Positions 8,050-16,454 of a stretch of DNA of 61,084 bases are shown here, piece after piece. The notes under the pieces were generated by a model, which did no database searches, had not been told where the DNA came from, and was given only the letters and a program-made list of their open reading frames with translations. The position numbers were made by a program, and so were the translations under genes. Source of the DNA: Actinomycetota bacterium (GTDB taxonomy: Bacteria > Actinomycetota > Actinomycetes > Nanopelagicales > Nanopelagicaceae); NCBI GenBank assembly GCA_010024385.1, contig RGHD01000004.1, forward strand, positions 1-61,084. Direction: 5' to 3'. The stretch's first letter is position 1; each line of letters opens with the position of its first letter.

Positions 8050-11000
8050 ATTGCCAGCGTACTTTCTTTTGTGCGCCAAGATTCATAGGCCGCGCGTAAA
8101 TCCCATGCACCCGTTGCTCGAAGTGAAATACCGCGGGCCCCTGTGCGCCGGGTAATGCCACGAATGAGTAGCAGGGATGAGGAGTAGAGGGTGCTGGCAA
8201 AGTCGGTTTGGGCATCGCTAAAGAAAGTTGAATCACTACATCCATAGCCATCATCAAGGCTTACAAAGATGACGCGCTTTCCACTTCGCACCGGTGGGGT
8301 TTGCATCGCAACTTTTATGCCAGCTACTAATACTAAAGAGCGCGAACGCTGTGCTAGTAAATCACAGGAGCGCACGGCGCCAATGGAGTTAAGAAAATCG
8401 CTATAGAAGCTGACCAAGTGCTCAGACATATCAATACCTAAGCGCGCTATTTCATGTTGAACTATTTCAGCAGGGCTCATATCAGGTAGGCCGCTGCTAA
8501 TTAATGTGGGAGGTGCAAAAGCTAAATTCATCTGCGCTCCGGTTACCCCAGCGCTAGGTGATTTCTGTAGATCTGAAAAATGCAGCAGCAAATCACGGCG
8601 GTTAACATCGGTATGCAAGCGATCAAAAGCACCAGTCAAGATTGCACTTTCTGTAACAGGTGCGCTACATCCAGAGCGGCGCACAAAATCAGTTAAATCT
8701 ATATAGGGCCGCCCAGCAATAATCGATGCAACTTCCCCATCACTAATCTTTGTAATGGTGGAGAGTGCAATACGAACTGCGCTGCCATTTTCTTCCACAC
8801 GATAGAGCGCATCAGATTCATTGATATCAAGGGGTGCAACCTTTAACCCCATCTGTCGCACTTCATCAACGATTAAACGCCTTGGATACATCCCCGGATC
8901 ATGTGTGAGCACACCAGCTAAAAACGCTGCTGGGTAATGAGTTTTAAGCCAGGCTGATTGATAGGTGGGCAGGGCAAAGGCTGCAGCATGTGCTTTACAA
9001 AAACCAAAAGATGCAAAAGCACGTAATACATCCCAGATCTCATGGATGATTGGCAGTTCATAGCCCTTGGCCGTTGCAGCAGGAAAGAACCAATCACAGA
9101 CTTCTTGTTGTCCATCCCTATCCCCCAACGCCCGCCGCTTTTCATCAGCGCTAGCGAGTGAGACCCCTGTCATCGTTGCAATAATTTCAATGACCTGTTC
9201 ATGGAAAACAACAACACCTTCAGTATCGCACAAAATCTCATAGAGATCTGGGTGAATGATTTGGGCTTTTGCCCAGCCATGACGGGCCTTTAAAAAGGGT
9301 GTAATCATGTCGGATTTCACTGGCCCTGGTCGAAAGAGTGAGATATCAATAATCAAATCAGTAAATGTTTTAGGCTCTAACTTTCCAACAAGTTCGCGCT
9401 GGCCCGGAGATTCAATTTGAAACAAACCTAAAGTATTAGTGGATTGAATTAAGGCATAAGTATCAGGATCATCTAAGGGCACGGCATCGATATCCACCCT
9501 GAGATTTTCTGTACGCTCTATCTCAGTTAAAGCATAAGAAATAGCCGACTGCATCCTCACACCCAAGACATCGAGTTTTAACAAACCAATAGCTTCAACA
9601 TCATCTTTATCAAAGACCACCATGGGATAGCCGCTGGCATTAGAAAGAAGTGGCGTGCGATCAAGTAAACCGCCATCAGATAAAACAATGGCACATGGGT
9701 GCATGGATAGATGCCGTGGCAAACCATCAAGGCGCTCAGCTAAGGCAATTGTCATTGCAGTTAATGGCGCAGAGATATTAAGGGAGCGCAGCTCAGGTAA
9801 GTTCTCTAGGACCTTAGAGATATTACGTGCTCTCACATGTGGCATCGACTTTGCCAACATATCAATCTCCATGCCTGGCAGGCCAAGGGCGGCTCCTGCA
9901 TCTCGTATTGCATGACGAGCACGGTATGTATCAACCATGGCAACAGTTGCACATCGAGATTGATTGCCCGGCACATCCCAATCAGTATTGCCATAGCGTT
10001 TAAAAACCATGTCATAGATTTCAAGTCGCCTATGTGATTCAACATCTATATCAATATCTGGCAAAGCTCTGCGCAGCGGTGAACAAAAGCGCTCCATCAA
10101 TAGACCATGTTGCAGTGGATCAACACCTGAGATTCCAAGTAAGTGACAGATTAAAGAACCGGCACCACTTCCCCGTGCAGCAACTCGAATACCAGCACCA
10201 CGTGCCATGTCACAGATATCGGCAACAGTTAAGAAATATGATTCAAAACCAAGGGTTGCAACTGTTGATAGTTCATCATCAAGACGTGTGCGAGCTTTTT
10301 TAATCATCGCGCTATCGCTATAGCGCCAGTTGATTGCGGCTTCACTGCGAGTGCGCAGCAATACGCGCATCTCATGGGCTGAATCTGCCCCCACCACATG
10401 GGCTTCAGGTAGATGTGCACCACCTAGACCAATATCTCGCTGAGGAGATAACAAAGAGCGCTCTGCCCATGCACGAGTTGTTGCTAGTAACTGGCGCGGT
10501 GTTCGCTCCCCTGCTGCCCGTGCAATTTCACCGGCCAGTGAAATCATTTCATCACTTGATTTTAAAAAGCCTTCAGCATTTTGTCGCTCGATATGACGCG
10601 GATGCAACGGCACTAGCTGGCGAGCGCAATCTAAAACATCTGCCACAGGACCATCGGCCCTATCGCGCATGCGAACTGCGTTAGTGATGAGGGCGTCAAT
10701 ATCGTGATCACGGGCGAAAATTAAGGATTTTGCAGCATGGGATGTGGAGCGTGGACCTTTACCAGCCACTAGATGTGAAACACATTCAATGGCGTTATCT
10801 GCAAATAAATCACGGGTTTGATTAAAGGCAGCAAAAGCTGCATCAATGCGGTTATTGGTAATGAGTGAGCCCACTAGCGAGTGCGGTCCATGCAGGGCAT
10901 AGACGTTAGTGCTGTAATGGCTAAAGCGTTGTAGAAAATCAAGAGTCAGAACTGGATTACGGCTATCACTTGTCATTGCAAGAGATGTCAGCAACCTACA

Positions 11001-11273
11001 TAGCGAGCGCCATCCCCCATCACTATGTGCCAAAAGAGTCAGACGATTATTACTGCCTCCCATATCAACTGCCAGATTGACTCCAATAATTGGCGCGATA
11101 CCAAAATCAACACAGCTTTGAGCAAAGCGAATCGCACCGGCTAAACCGTCACGATCAGTTAGCGCCAGCGCCGGCATCTCAAAGGCAGCAGCGCGCTCTA
11201 CTAAATCAGCTGGCTGTGTTGTGCCATATTTGAGTGAATAAGCACTGGCAACGTTTAAGTGAATAAAGCTCAT
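8046..11273 (-). CDS. dnaE2: Error-prone DNA polymerase III alpha subunit, DnaE2/ImuC type
   Basis: C-family polymerase for damage-induced mutagenesis. The 1075 residues match DnaE2 (replicative DnaE1 is about 1150-1200). An N-terminal PHP domain begins FIHLNVASAYSLKYGTTQP. The palm contains PDIDIDVES and, further on, KLDVLGVRMQ, holding the three metal-binding aspartates. Finger and beta-binding regions and a C-terminal OB domain follow. It overlaps DUF6504 upstream and dinB downstream, each as ATGA. In many Actinobacteria DnaE2 works with ImuA'/ImuB; here the partner gene is an intact dinB. Confidence 0.93.
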   Translation of the reverse strand: MSFIHLNVASAYSLKYGTTQPADLVERAAAFEMPALALTDRDGLAGAIRFAQSCVDFGIAPIIGVNLAVDMGGSNNRLTLLAHSDGGWRSLCRLLTSLAMTSDSRNPVLTLDFLQRFSHYSTNVYALHGPHSLVGSLITNNRIDAAFAAFNQTRDLFADNAIECVSHLVAGKGPRSTSHAAKSLIFARDHDIDALITNAVRMRDRADGPVADVLDCARQLVPLHPRHIERQNAEGFLKSSDEMISLAGEIARAAGERTPRQLLATTRAWAERSLLSPQRDIGLGGAHLPEAHVVGADSAHEMRVLLRTRSEAAINWRYSDSAMIKKARTRLDDELSTVATLGFESYFLTVADICDMARGAGIRVAARGSGAGSLICHLLGISGVDPLQHGLLMERFCSPLRRALPDIDIDVESHRRLEIYDMVFKRYGNTDWDVPGNQSRCATVAMVDTYRARHAIRDAGAALGLPGMEIDMLAKSMPHVRARNISKVLENLPELRSLNISAPLTAMTIALAERLDGLPRHLSMHPCAIVLSDGGLLDRTPLLSNASGYPMVVFDKDDVEAIGLLKLDVLGVRMQSAISYALTEIERTENLRVDIDAVPLDDPDTYALIQSTNTLGLFQIESPGQRELVGKLEPKTFTDLIIDISLFRPGPVKSDMITPFLKARHGWAKAQIIHPDLYEILCDTEGVVVFHEQVIEIIATMTGVSLASADEKRRALGDRDGQQEVCDWFFPAATAKGYELPIIHEIWDVLRAFASFGFCKAHAAAFALPTYQSAWLKTHYPAAFLAGVLTHDPGMYPRRLIVDEVRQMGLKVAPLDINESDALYRVEENGSAVRIALSTITKISDGEVASIIAGRPYIDLTDFVRRSGCSAPVTESAILTGAFDRLHTDVNRRDLLLHFSDLQKSPSAGVTGAQMNLAFAPPTLISSGLPDMSPAEIVQHEIARLGIDMSEHLVSFYSDFLNSIGAVRSCDLLAQRSRSLVLVAGIKVAMQTPPVRSGKRVIFVSLDDGYGCSDSTFFSDAQTDFASTLYSSSLLLIRGITRRTGARGISLRATGAWDLRAAYESWRTKESTLAI

Positions 11274-11545
11274 ACGCTACGAATAATCCATTGACCACTA
11301 ACTTCATCGCGCTCTAATTCAAATGTTGTTAGCGCCCCAATAGGTGCTGCCTCCACGCGCCATAGCGCACGTGCTTGATCATCAGGTCTGTACTTGCCAT
11401 CGCTAATGCGATTCCACCAACCGCCTGCTTCACACCAGCGCGATAAGACTGCATGAATGCGAAAGCGTCGACCCTTGAAAGTAAATTCAATAGGCGTTGT
11501 CGCACCATCGATGGTGACATCGTGGGCTGGATTGACCTGCACCAT
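11270..11545 (-). CDS. DUF6504 family protein
   Basis: About 91 residues, first gene of the mutagenesis operon. The pattern EFTFKGRRFRIHAVLSRWCEAGGWWNR, then ARALWRVEAA and WIIRSV, matches the small actinobacterial DUF6504 family, which commonly sits just before dinB or dnaE2-like genes. Biochemical role unknown. I start at the ATG at 11545 (MVQVNPAHD). The longer frame would extend through the LexA box and lacks family similarity. The stop overlaps the dnaE2 ATG. An accessory role in translesion synthesis is inference from linkage. Confidence 0.8.
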   Translation of the reverse strand: MVQVNPAHDVTIDGATTPIEFTFKGRRFRIHAVLSRWCEAGGWWNRISDGKYRPDDQARALWRVEAAPIGALTTFELERDEVSGQWIIRSV

Positions 11546-11569
11546 GGGCTGAGGAGCCTTTCTGAGTAT

Positions 11570-11585
11570 TCGAACAGATGTTCGA
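11570..11585. promoter_or_regulatory. LexA (SOS) box
   Basis: TCGAAC-N4-GTTCGA, a perfect match to the actinobacterial LexA operator, lies 25 bases before the DUF6504 start. It predicts LexA repression of DUF6504-dnaE2-dinB and induction by DNA damage. The site is symmetric. The plus-strand doxX gene is further away (113 bases) and has its own palindrome. Confidence 0.92.
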
Positions 11586-11641
11586 AAAATAGACCCCTGG
11601 ACTGACAAATAGCAAGCGCACAGGCGTGTCGTGGCTCTGGG

Positions 11642-11659
11642 TAGTTGAAAGTTCAACTA
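11642..11659. promoter_or_regulatory. 18-bp palindromic operator before doxX
   Basis: TAGTTGAA-AG-TTCAACTA is a perfect inverted repeat (8+2+8). It overlaps a possible -10 (TATTAT, 11658-11663) and lies 38 bases before the DoxX start. The form suits a MarR/TetR-type dimeric regulator; I cannot name the regulator. No regulator gene is adjacent. Confidence 0.6.
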
Positions 11660-11697
11660 TTATTGCCCTGTTCGTATTCACCAATCTAAGGAGCACC

Positions 11698-12111
11698 ATG
11701 GACGTAGTACTCGTAATCGCTCGCATCTTGTTTGCTGGCATCTTCATCTCTTCAGGAATCAGCCACCTCACCAAGCTTGATGCAATGACTGGTTATGCCC
11801 AATACAAGAAAGTCCCAGCTGCAAAGCTCAGCGTGATCATTTCAGGTCTGATGATTCTTGTTGGCGGCCTCTACATTGCATTCGGCGTATACGCAGATCT
11901 TGGCGCATTACTTCTCGCGCTGTTCTTAATCCCGGCAGCGTTCATGATGCACGCATTCTGGAAAGAGAGTGATGCAACTGCAAAGCAAAATGAAACTATT
12001 GGATTCTTTAAAGATCTCTCACTTGCAGGAGCTGCGCTCATTATTTTTGTACTAGTTGGTTCTGGTACAGATTTTGGTCCAAGCATCACAGGTGCCTTCT
12101 TTAACCTATAA
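11698..12111 (+). CDS. DoxX family membrane protein
   Basis: 137 residues with four predicted membrane helices and the DoxX-type start VLVIARILFAGIFISSGISHL, followed by GYAQYKKVPAAK and MMHAFWKESDATAKQNETIGFFKDLSLAGA. DoxX proteins are small quinone-linked or redox-associated membrane proteins, and several are induced by thiol or oxidative stress. The start is ATG with an AAGGAG site 6 bases upstream. The gene is monocistronic: an operator-like palindrome lies upstream and a terminator immediately downstream. Confidence 0.88.
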   Translation: MDVVLVIARILFAGIFISSGISHLTKLDAMTGYAQYKKVPAAKLSVIISGLMILVGGLYIAFGVYADLGALLLALFLIPAAFMMHAFWKESDATAKQNETIGFFKDLSLAGAALIIFVLVGSGTDFGPSITGAFFNL

Positions 12112-12124
12112 ACAATTAGTCAGT

Positions 12125-12163
12125 AAAGCCCCTACGGAGAAATCTGTGGGGGCTTTATTTTTT
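12125..12163. terminator. Intrinsic terminator between doxX and the MFS gene
   Basis: AAAGCCCC (12125-12132) pairs with GGGGCTTT (12149-12156) and is followed by T6 on the plus strand, so it terminates doxX. It covers the stop codon of the convergent MFS gene and may act weakly for that strand too, where the trailing T run is poor. Confidence 0.88.
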
Positions 12164-13351
12164 AATAATGTGTGATTGATACCCGGCCAAAAGCAACATC
12201 AGCACCGGATACATCATTGCAACTGGAAGTGAAGTCAATTGAGCAAGTGCGCCAGTAACAGATGGCCCGATGAAATAACCAGCAATACCAATCACGCCAA
12301 CGCGCGCAATTGCAATAGATGATGCAATTCCAGGAACTTCAGAGGCTGCCAAAATATAGGCAGGAAACATTGGACCAATACCCAATCCAGCACACGCAAA
12401 ACCAATATTGACAATAATTAAGGCCAGAATTGGCTGTGAAGCAGAAAGTGGCACAGCGATTGCAATGCCAGCACCTAAACCAAGACCACCCAAATAACCA
12501 CCGTAGAGCACTGTCTTTCGCGGCCCAAAGTGATCAAGTGCTCTATCGCCTAAAAAGCGGGAAGTAATCATCGCTAATGAAAAGACGGCAAAAGCCGAAG
12601 CGTTAACGCCTATGCCATAGCCCATGTCATCGCGCAGCAAGATTGCGCCCCAATCACTTACTGCACCCTCTGCAATAAGGCCGCCCAGTAAACCAATGCC
12701 CATCCCCCACAGTGGAAGAACTGATTTTCCAAAGAGCGCAATCTTGGCTTCGGTCTCTTCTTCTCCGCCGCTATGTTCATCTTGATCTGAACTCAAAAGC
12801 ATGCGCATAGCTGGAATAAATAAGAAGAAGCAGACGATTCCCACTCCAACTAAGTTATCGCGAGGTGAAACATGTTTGGCAATTGATCCACCTAAAACCG
12901 TAGTTGCAAAAGCACCTGTCGACCACATGGCGTGAAATGAGGACATCACTCTGCGACCTAAGAGCTTTTCAATGACAACGGCTTGGGTATTAGATGCAAT
13001 ATCCATGCTGGAATATCCAAGACCCATGATGAATAAGCCGAAAATCAAAGTAATAGGTGAAGATGACAGGCCCATGAGTATCAATCCCAAAGGCATGATG
13101 AAGATGGCTACTCGAATAACGGCTTGAGTGCCAAAGGTATGAACTAAGCGCCCAGCAAGCTGTGCACCAAGAATTGCACCCGCTGTGCTTGAAATGAGAA
13201 TTAAGCCCAACTGAGCATTATTTAAACCATTGGCATCACGAATCTCAGGAATGCGAGCAACCCAGGCCATGGAGACAACACCCATAAAGAAAAAGGTGGC
13301 CAGTAGCCCTACGCGCGCACGCGATGCAATGGCTAATAAATCAGTGCTCAT
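12155..13351 (-). CDS. MFS transporter
   Basis: Twelve-helix major facilitator of 398 residues, similar in pattern to the YbjJ / fucose-permease-like branch. The N-terminal LLATFFFMGVVSMAWVARIPEIRDANGLNNAQLG matches that branch, where the IP-x-I/L motif after helix 1 and a short central loop are typical. A Glu/Asp-rich cytoplasmic loop (DQDEHSGGEEETEA) sits in the middle. Substrate unknown. It stands alone, convergent with doxX and divergent from the dehydrogenase gene at 13486. Confidence 0.85.
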   Translation of the reverse strand: MSTDLLAIASRARVGLLATFFFMGVVSMAWVARIPEIRDANGLNNAQLGLILISSTAGAILGAQLAGRLVHTFGTQAVIRVAIFIMPLGLILMGLSSSPITLIFGLFIMGLGYSSMDIASNTQAVVIEKLLGRRVMSSFHAMWSTGAFATTVLGGSIAKHVSPRDNLVGVGIVCFFLFIPAMRMLLSSDQDEHSGGEEETEAKIALFGKSVLPLWGMGIGLLGGLIAEGAVSDWGAILLRDDMGYGIGVNASAFAVFSLAMITSRFLGDRALDHFGPRKTVLYGGYLGGLGLGAGIAIAVPLSASQPILALIIVNIGFACAGLGIGPMFPAYILAASEVPGIASSIAIARVGVIGIAGYFIGPSVTGALAQLTSLPVAMMYPVLMLLLAGYQSHIIKK

Positions 13352-13485
13352 AAGCTGGCTACGGTAACTGACTTTGCCCCCTTTAGTCTGTCTTGGCAGG
13401 GATATGTTCTGAATCTTCTTCTAACTCTAAAAAGCCTTCTGCGATATAGAATCAAACCCATACCAACCTCAACAAGGAGTACTCC

Positions 13486-14664
13486 GTGGACAACATCAGC
13501 GCCTTTAATAATCATCTTCCAGTCAAGGTTCGCTTTGGAGAAGGTGTGGCAGAGACTTTGCCAGCAGTTGTTGCAGAACTTGGTGCCAGCAAAGTCTTTT
13601 TGATGGTTGATAAAGATATTGAGAAGTTTAATCCAGCAGCAGCAAAGCTCATTGATCAGATGAAGGCAGCAGCTGGCATTACCGTTACGCTTTTTGAAAA
13701 GCCAGCAGGTGAGCCAACAATTCAAATGGTCGATGATTCAATCGCAGCGCTTAAGGCAGCGGGTTCAGATGTTGTTGTTGCACTCGGTGGCGGTTCAGTT
13801 ATCGACACAGCCAAGGCTGCGCGTCTTTGCGCCCAACTCAACTGCACTTTCCGTGAATTCCAATCAAAGCCACCTGTCTATCCAGCACCAACGCCTCCAC
13901 TTGTTGCACTGCCAACATCTGCTGGCACAGGCTCTGAAGTATCTGGTGGTTCTGTTATCTCTGATCCAGAGGCTGGTCGCAAAGCAGGTATTGCAAATGG
14001 AAACCTTCGCGCGCAAGTTGCACTAGTTGACCCAGTGCTTACTTATTCCATGCCTCCTTCAATGACAGCCAACACAGGTATAGATGCTCTTGCTCAAGCA
14101 ATCGCAGGAATCATCGCTAAGTGCTCAACTCCAATTGGAGATGCCATTGGTTATGAAGCAGTGCGCATGATGACTCCTGCCTTAGTTGCAGCCTTTAAAG
14201 ATGGCAATGACAAAGTTGCACGTGCTGGAATGGCAGCTGGCAGCATGATGGCTGGTCTAACAATGAATATCTCTGACTGCACAGCAGAACACTCATTAGG
14301 TCAAGCAATCGGTGGTTTAAAGCATGTTCCACACGGTCTAACAATTGGTTTAGTTCTAGTTGAAACATTGACCCGCGAAGCAAAAATTGTTCCGCAAAAG
14401 ATGGAGCGCGTTGCAGATGCGATGGGTGTGCCACAAGATGGCACTAAGGATGGATCGCGCTGCGTGAACGCTGTGAGAAAGATCCTTGCAGAGCTTCAAT
14501 TCCCAGTGCTTTCATCACTTGGCTTTGTTGAAGGCGATATCGATGAACTAGCTGAAATCGCACTTAAAGACTTCTTTATTACACAAGCTCCAAAGCCTTG
14601 GAGCAAGCAAGAAGTTGTCGATGCCTTTATGTCAGCGCTAAAGCTTGAAAGCCGTGTTGCATAG
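13486..14664 (+). CDS. Group III metal-dependent alcohol dehydrogenase homologue with an altered metal site
   Basis: NAD(P)-dependent alcohol or aldehyde oxidoreductase fold, 392 residues. The nucleotide-binding GGGSVIDTAKAA and TSAGTGSEVSGGSVI are present. Family metal ligands are Asp, His, His, His. Here Asp200, His269 (AEHSLG) and His283 (PHG) are present, but the second ligand in GIDALAQAI is Gln204 instead of His. It starts at GTG with an AAGGAG site and a TATAGAAT element upstream. A changed metal or a changed reaction is possible. The substrate is unknown. YbaK, VOC and carotenoid genes follow closely. Confidence 0.87.
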   Translation: MDNISAFNNHLPVKVRFGEGVAETLPAVVAELGASKVFLMVDKDIEKFNPAAAKLIDQMKAAAGITVTLFEKPAGEPTIQMVDDSIAALKAAGSDVVVALGGGSVIDTAKAARLCAQLNCTFREFQSKPPVYPAPTPPLVALPTSAGTGSEVSGGSVISDPEAGRKAGIANGNLRAQVALVDPVLTYSMPPSMTANTGIDALAQAIAGIIAKCSTPIGDAIGYEAVRMMTPALVAAFKDGNDKVARAGMAAGSMMAGLTMNISDCTAEHSLGQAIGGLKHVPHGLTIGLVLVETLTREAKIVPQKMERVADAMGVPQDGTKDGSRCVNAVRKILAELQFPVLSSLGFVEGDIDELAEIALKDFFITQAPKPWSKQEVVDAFMSALKLESRVA

Positions 14665-14667
14665 ATA

Positions 14668-15156
14668 GTGGAAGAAGTTCTTAATAACCCTTCAGTTATC
14701 CGTGTTAGCGCCTTACTCAAAGAGCTGGGTTGTTCTGGTGAAGTAACAATTCTCTCTGATTCTGCTCGCACAGCACTCGATGCTGCCAATGCTCTTGGCA
14801 TTGAAGTAGGACAAGTTGCATCCTCAATTGTTTTTAAACTCCCCAGCGGCAATCCACTGCTAGTTATAACTAGTGGGCGCCATCGCGTTGACACAGAACT
14901 GGTGGCTAAGAACCTAGGTGTTGAAAAACTTCACCGCGCAGATGCTGACTTTGTGAAAAACGCCTCAGGATTTTCCATCGGTGGCGTCTCCCCTGTTGGT
15001 TGGGTGAACAAGCCAGAGATCACTTTGATTGATCAAGCGCTCAATGATTATGAGGTTGCTTGGGCAGCAGCTGGTCATCCTCACTCTGTTTATCCAACTT
15101 CTTTTGAAGAGCTAGCGCGCGTAACAGGTGCCACGCCGATGGTTGTTGGCGACTAA
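14668..15156 (+). CDS. YbaK/EbsC-type aminoacyl-tRNA deacylase domain protein
   Basis: 162 residues forming a single YbaK/ProX domain. The family edits mischarged tRNA such as Cys-tRNAPro in trans. Visible marks are VASSIVFKLPSGNPLLVITSG, RVDTELVAKNLG, the A-D-A-DFV stretch and the GGVSPVGW loop near residue 108. The start is GTG, three bases after the stop of the dehydrogenase, so the two are probably co-transcribed. The exact tRNA substrate cannot be read from the sequence. Confidence 0.88.
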   Translation: MEEVLNNPSVIRVSALLKELGCSGEVTILSDSARTALDAANALGIEVGQVASSIVFKLPSGNPLLVITSGRHRVDTELVAKNLGVEKLHRADADFVKNASGFSIGGVSPVGWVNKPEITLIDQALNDYEVAWAAAGHPHSVYPTSFEELARVTGATPMVVGD

Positions 15157-15158
15157 CT

Positions 15159-15542
15159 ATGAACACTCTAGGAATGATTGCAATCGTCATTGATGACTAT
15201 GACGTGGCAATTTCTCACTACGTTAATGATCTTGGTTTCACTCTTATCGAAGACACAGTTCTCTCACCTGAAAAGCGTTGGGTAGTAGTTGCACCTAGCT
15301 CACAAGGTGCTCGAATACTTCTGGCAAAGGCTGCTAATGAGGCGCAGGTAGCAGCGATTGGTAATTCAACTGGTGGTCGCGTGGGTTTCTTTATGTATAC
15401 AACCAACTTTATTGAAACATACGAGGGCTATAAATCAAAAGGCATTGAATTCATTGAAACTCCCCGCCAAGAGGCCTATGGTCAAGTGGTGGTTTTCAAA
15501 GACAAATATGGAAATAAGTGGGATTTAATTGAACAGAAATAA
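15159..15542 (+). CDS. VOC (glyoxalase/bleomycin resistance) family protein
   Basis: 127 residues with the two beta-alpha-beta-beta-beta units of the vicinal oxygen chelate fold: MIAIVIDDYDVAISHYVNDLGFTLIED in the first half, and GYKSKGIEFIETP then VFKDKYGNKWDLIEQ in the second. The closing DPxGN-like DKYGNxWDL pattern resembles the many small Actinobacteria dioxygenase-like VOC proteins. Reaction unknown. It starts two bases after the YbaK gene and overlaps the next gene. Confidence 0.88.
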   Translation: MNTLGMIAIVIDDYDVAISHYVNDLGFTLIEDTVLSPEKRWVVVAPSSQGARILLAKAANEAQVAAIGNSTGGRVGFFMYTTNFIETYEGYKSKGIEFIETPRQEAYGQVVVFKDKYGNKWDLIEQK

Positions 15543-15771
15543 CGATGCCTCTAAGGCGAGAATCTTTGAGTGGCTAGGTGTTGCAACTGCAATTGTCTAT
15601 TCACTTCTAGTTGCTGCAAATATTGGTGCTGAATTTATTGGTTTCACATTACTTCTCACATCCTCAGCCCTGATTGGAATCTGGGCATATCTAGGAAAGC
15701 ACAAAGGAATTCTCTTCCTGCAGTTTTTTTATGCAACCGCAGGCATTATTGGAATGATTCGCTGGTTTTAA
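15529..15771 (+). CDS. Small three-helix membrane protein
   Basis: 80 residues, hydrophobic throughout, with three predicted membrane helices. The pattern FEWLGVATAIVYSLL, LLLTSSALIGIWAYLGKHKGI and FLQFFYATAGIIGMIRWF recalls half of a PnuC/YgjV-like transporter, but I do not assign a family. The only good start is TTG at 15529, overlapping the VOC gene by 14 bases. The stop abuts the ATG of the crtA-like gene, so translation is probably coupled. Confidence 0.6.
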   Translation: MNRNNDASKARIFEWLGVATAIVYSLLVAANIGAEFIGFTLLLTSSALIGIWAYLGKHKGILFLQFFYATAGIIGMIRWF

Positions 15772-16428
15772 ATGATAGTTGCCTACTTCTGGACAATCAC
15801 TCCTAGCCGTATTCCATTTGCTCTTGTTGCAATGGGAATAGATCGATTTTTTCTTCGTTCATCCAAAAACGTTGGTTTTTTTAAATCACTTGGCACAGGC
15901 AAGGGCGAGACTTTCACACCTTCTGATGCCAATAATTTACGGTGGGGTTTGATTGCACAAGTTCACGATATTGAAGACTTTGATCAATCTTTCGTTGTGA
16001 AGAAATGGCGTAAAAATAGTGTGAGTGAATTTCGCGCCGTTCTTGAACCGATCTCATCCCATGGAAAATGGGCAAAGCAGCAACCTTTTGTTGCATCAGT
16101 GAAGGATTGGACTGGCCCAGTTGCTGCAATTACACGGGCACGTATTAAGTGGTATCAGAACATTCGCTTTTGGAGCTCTGTGCCACCTGTGACAATGTCT
16201 TTGAAATCAGCACCTGGCTTGATTTCCGCTATTGGAATTGGTGAAGCCCCTATTGGTTTGCAGGGCACTTTCTCTTTGTGGGAGTCAGGGGATGCAGTAA
16301 AGAACTTTGCCTATAAGGGTGCAGCCCACCAAAAGGCGATTGCGGACACATCTACCTATAAATGGTATTCAGAAGAGCTCTTTGCACGCTTTGCAGTAAG
16401 AGATATTCGCGGTTCGATTAATAGTTAG
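15772..16428 (+). CDS. crtA: Spheroidene monooxygenase-like carotenoid oxygenase (CrtA family)
   Basis: 218 residues that align by eye with purple-bacterial CrtA: FALVAMGIDRFFLRSSKNVGFFKSLGTGKGETFTP at the start, then RWGLIAQVHDIEDFDQSFVVKKWRK, LEPISSHGKWAKQQPF, AAITRARIKWYQNIRFWSSVPP and SEELFARFAV. CrtA introduces a keto group at C-2 of acyclic carotenoid ends. Location at the head of the carotenoid island supports a carotenoid substrate. It follows the small membrane protein with no gap (TAAATG). A related DUF of the same fold acting on another lipid is the main alternative. Confidence 0.75.
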   Translation: MIVAYFWTITPSRIPFALVAMGIDRFFLRSSKNVGFFKSLGTGKGETFTPSDANNLRWGLIAQVHDIEDFDQSFVVKKWRKNSVSEFRAVLEPISSHGKWAKQQPFVASVKDWTGPVAAITRARIKWYQNIRFWSSVPPVTMSLKSAPGLISAIGIGEAPIGLQGTFSLWESGDAVKNFAYKGAAHQKAIADTSTYKWYSEELFARFAVRDIRGSINS

Positions 16429-16454
16429 CAAGGCTTTTAGGGCAGACTTAAGCC

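Noticed and set aside
11546-11656. N-terminal extension of the DUF6504 frame through the LexA box
   Set aside because: No family similarity, and it would put the operator and promoter inside the coding region.
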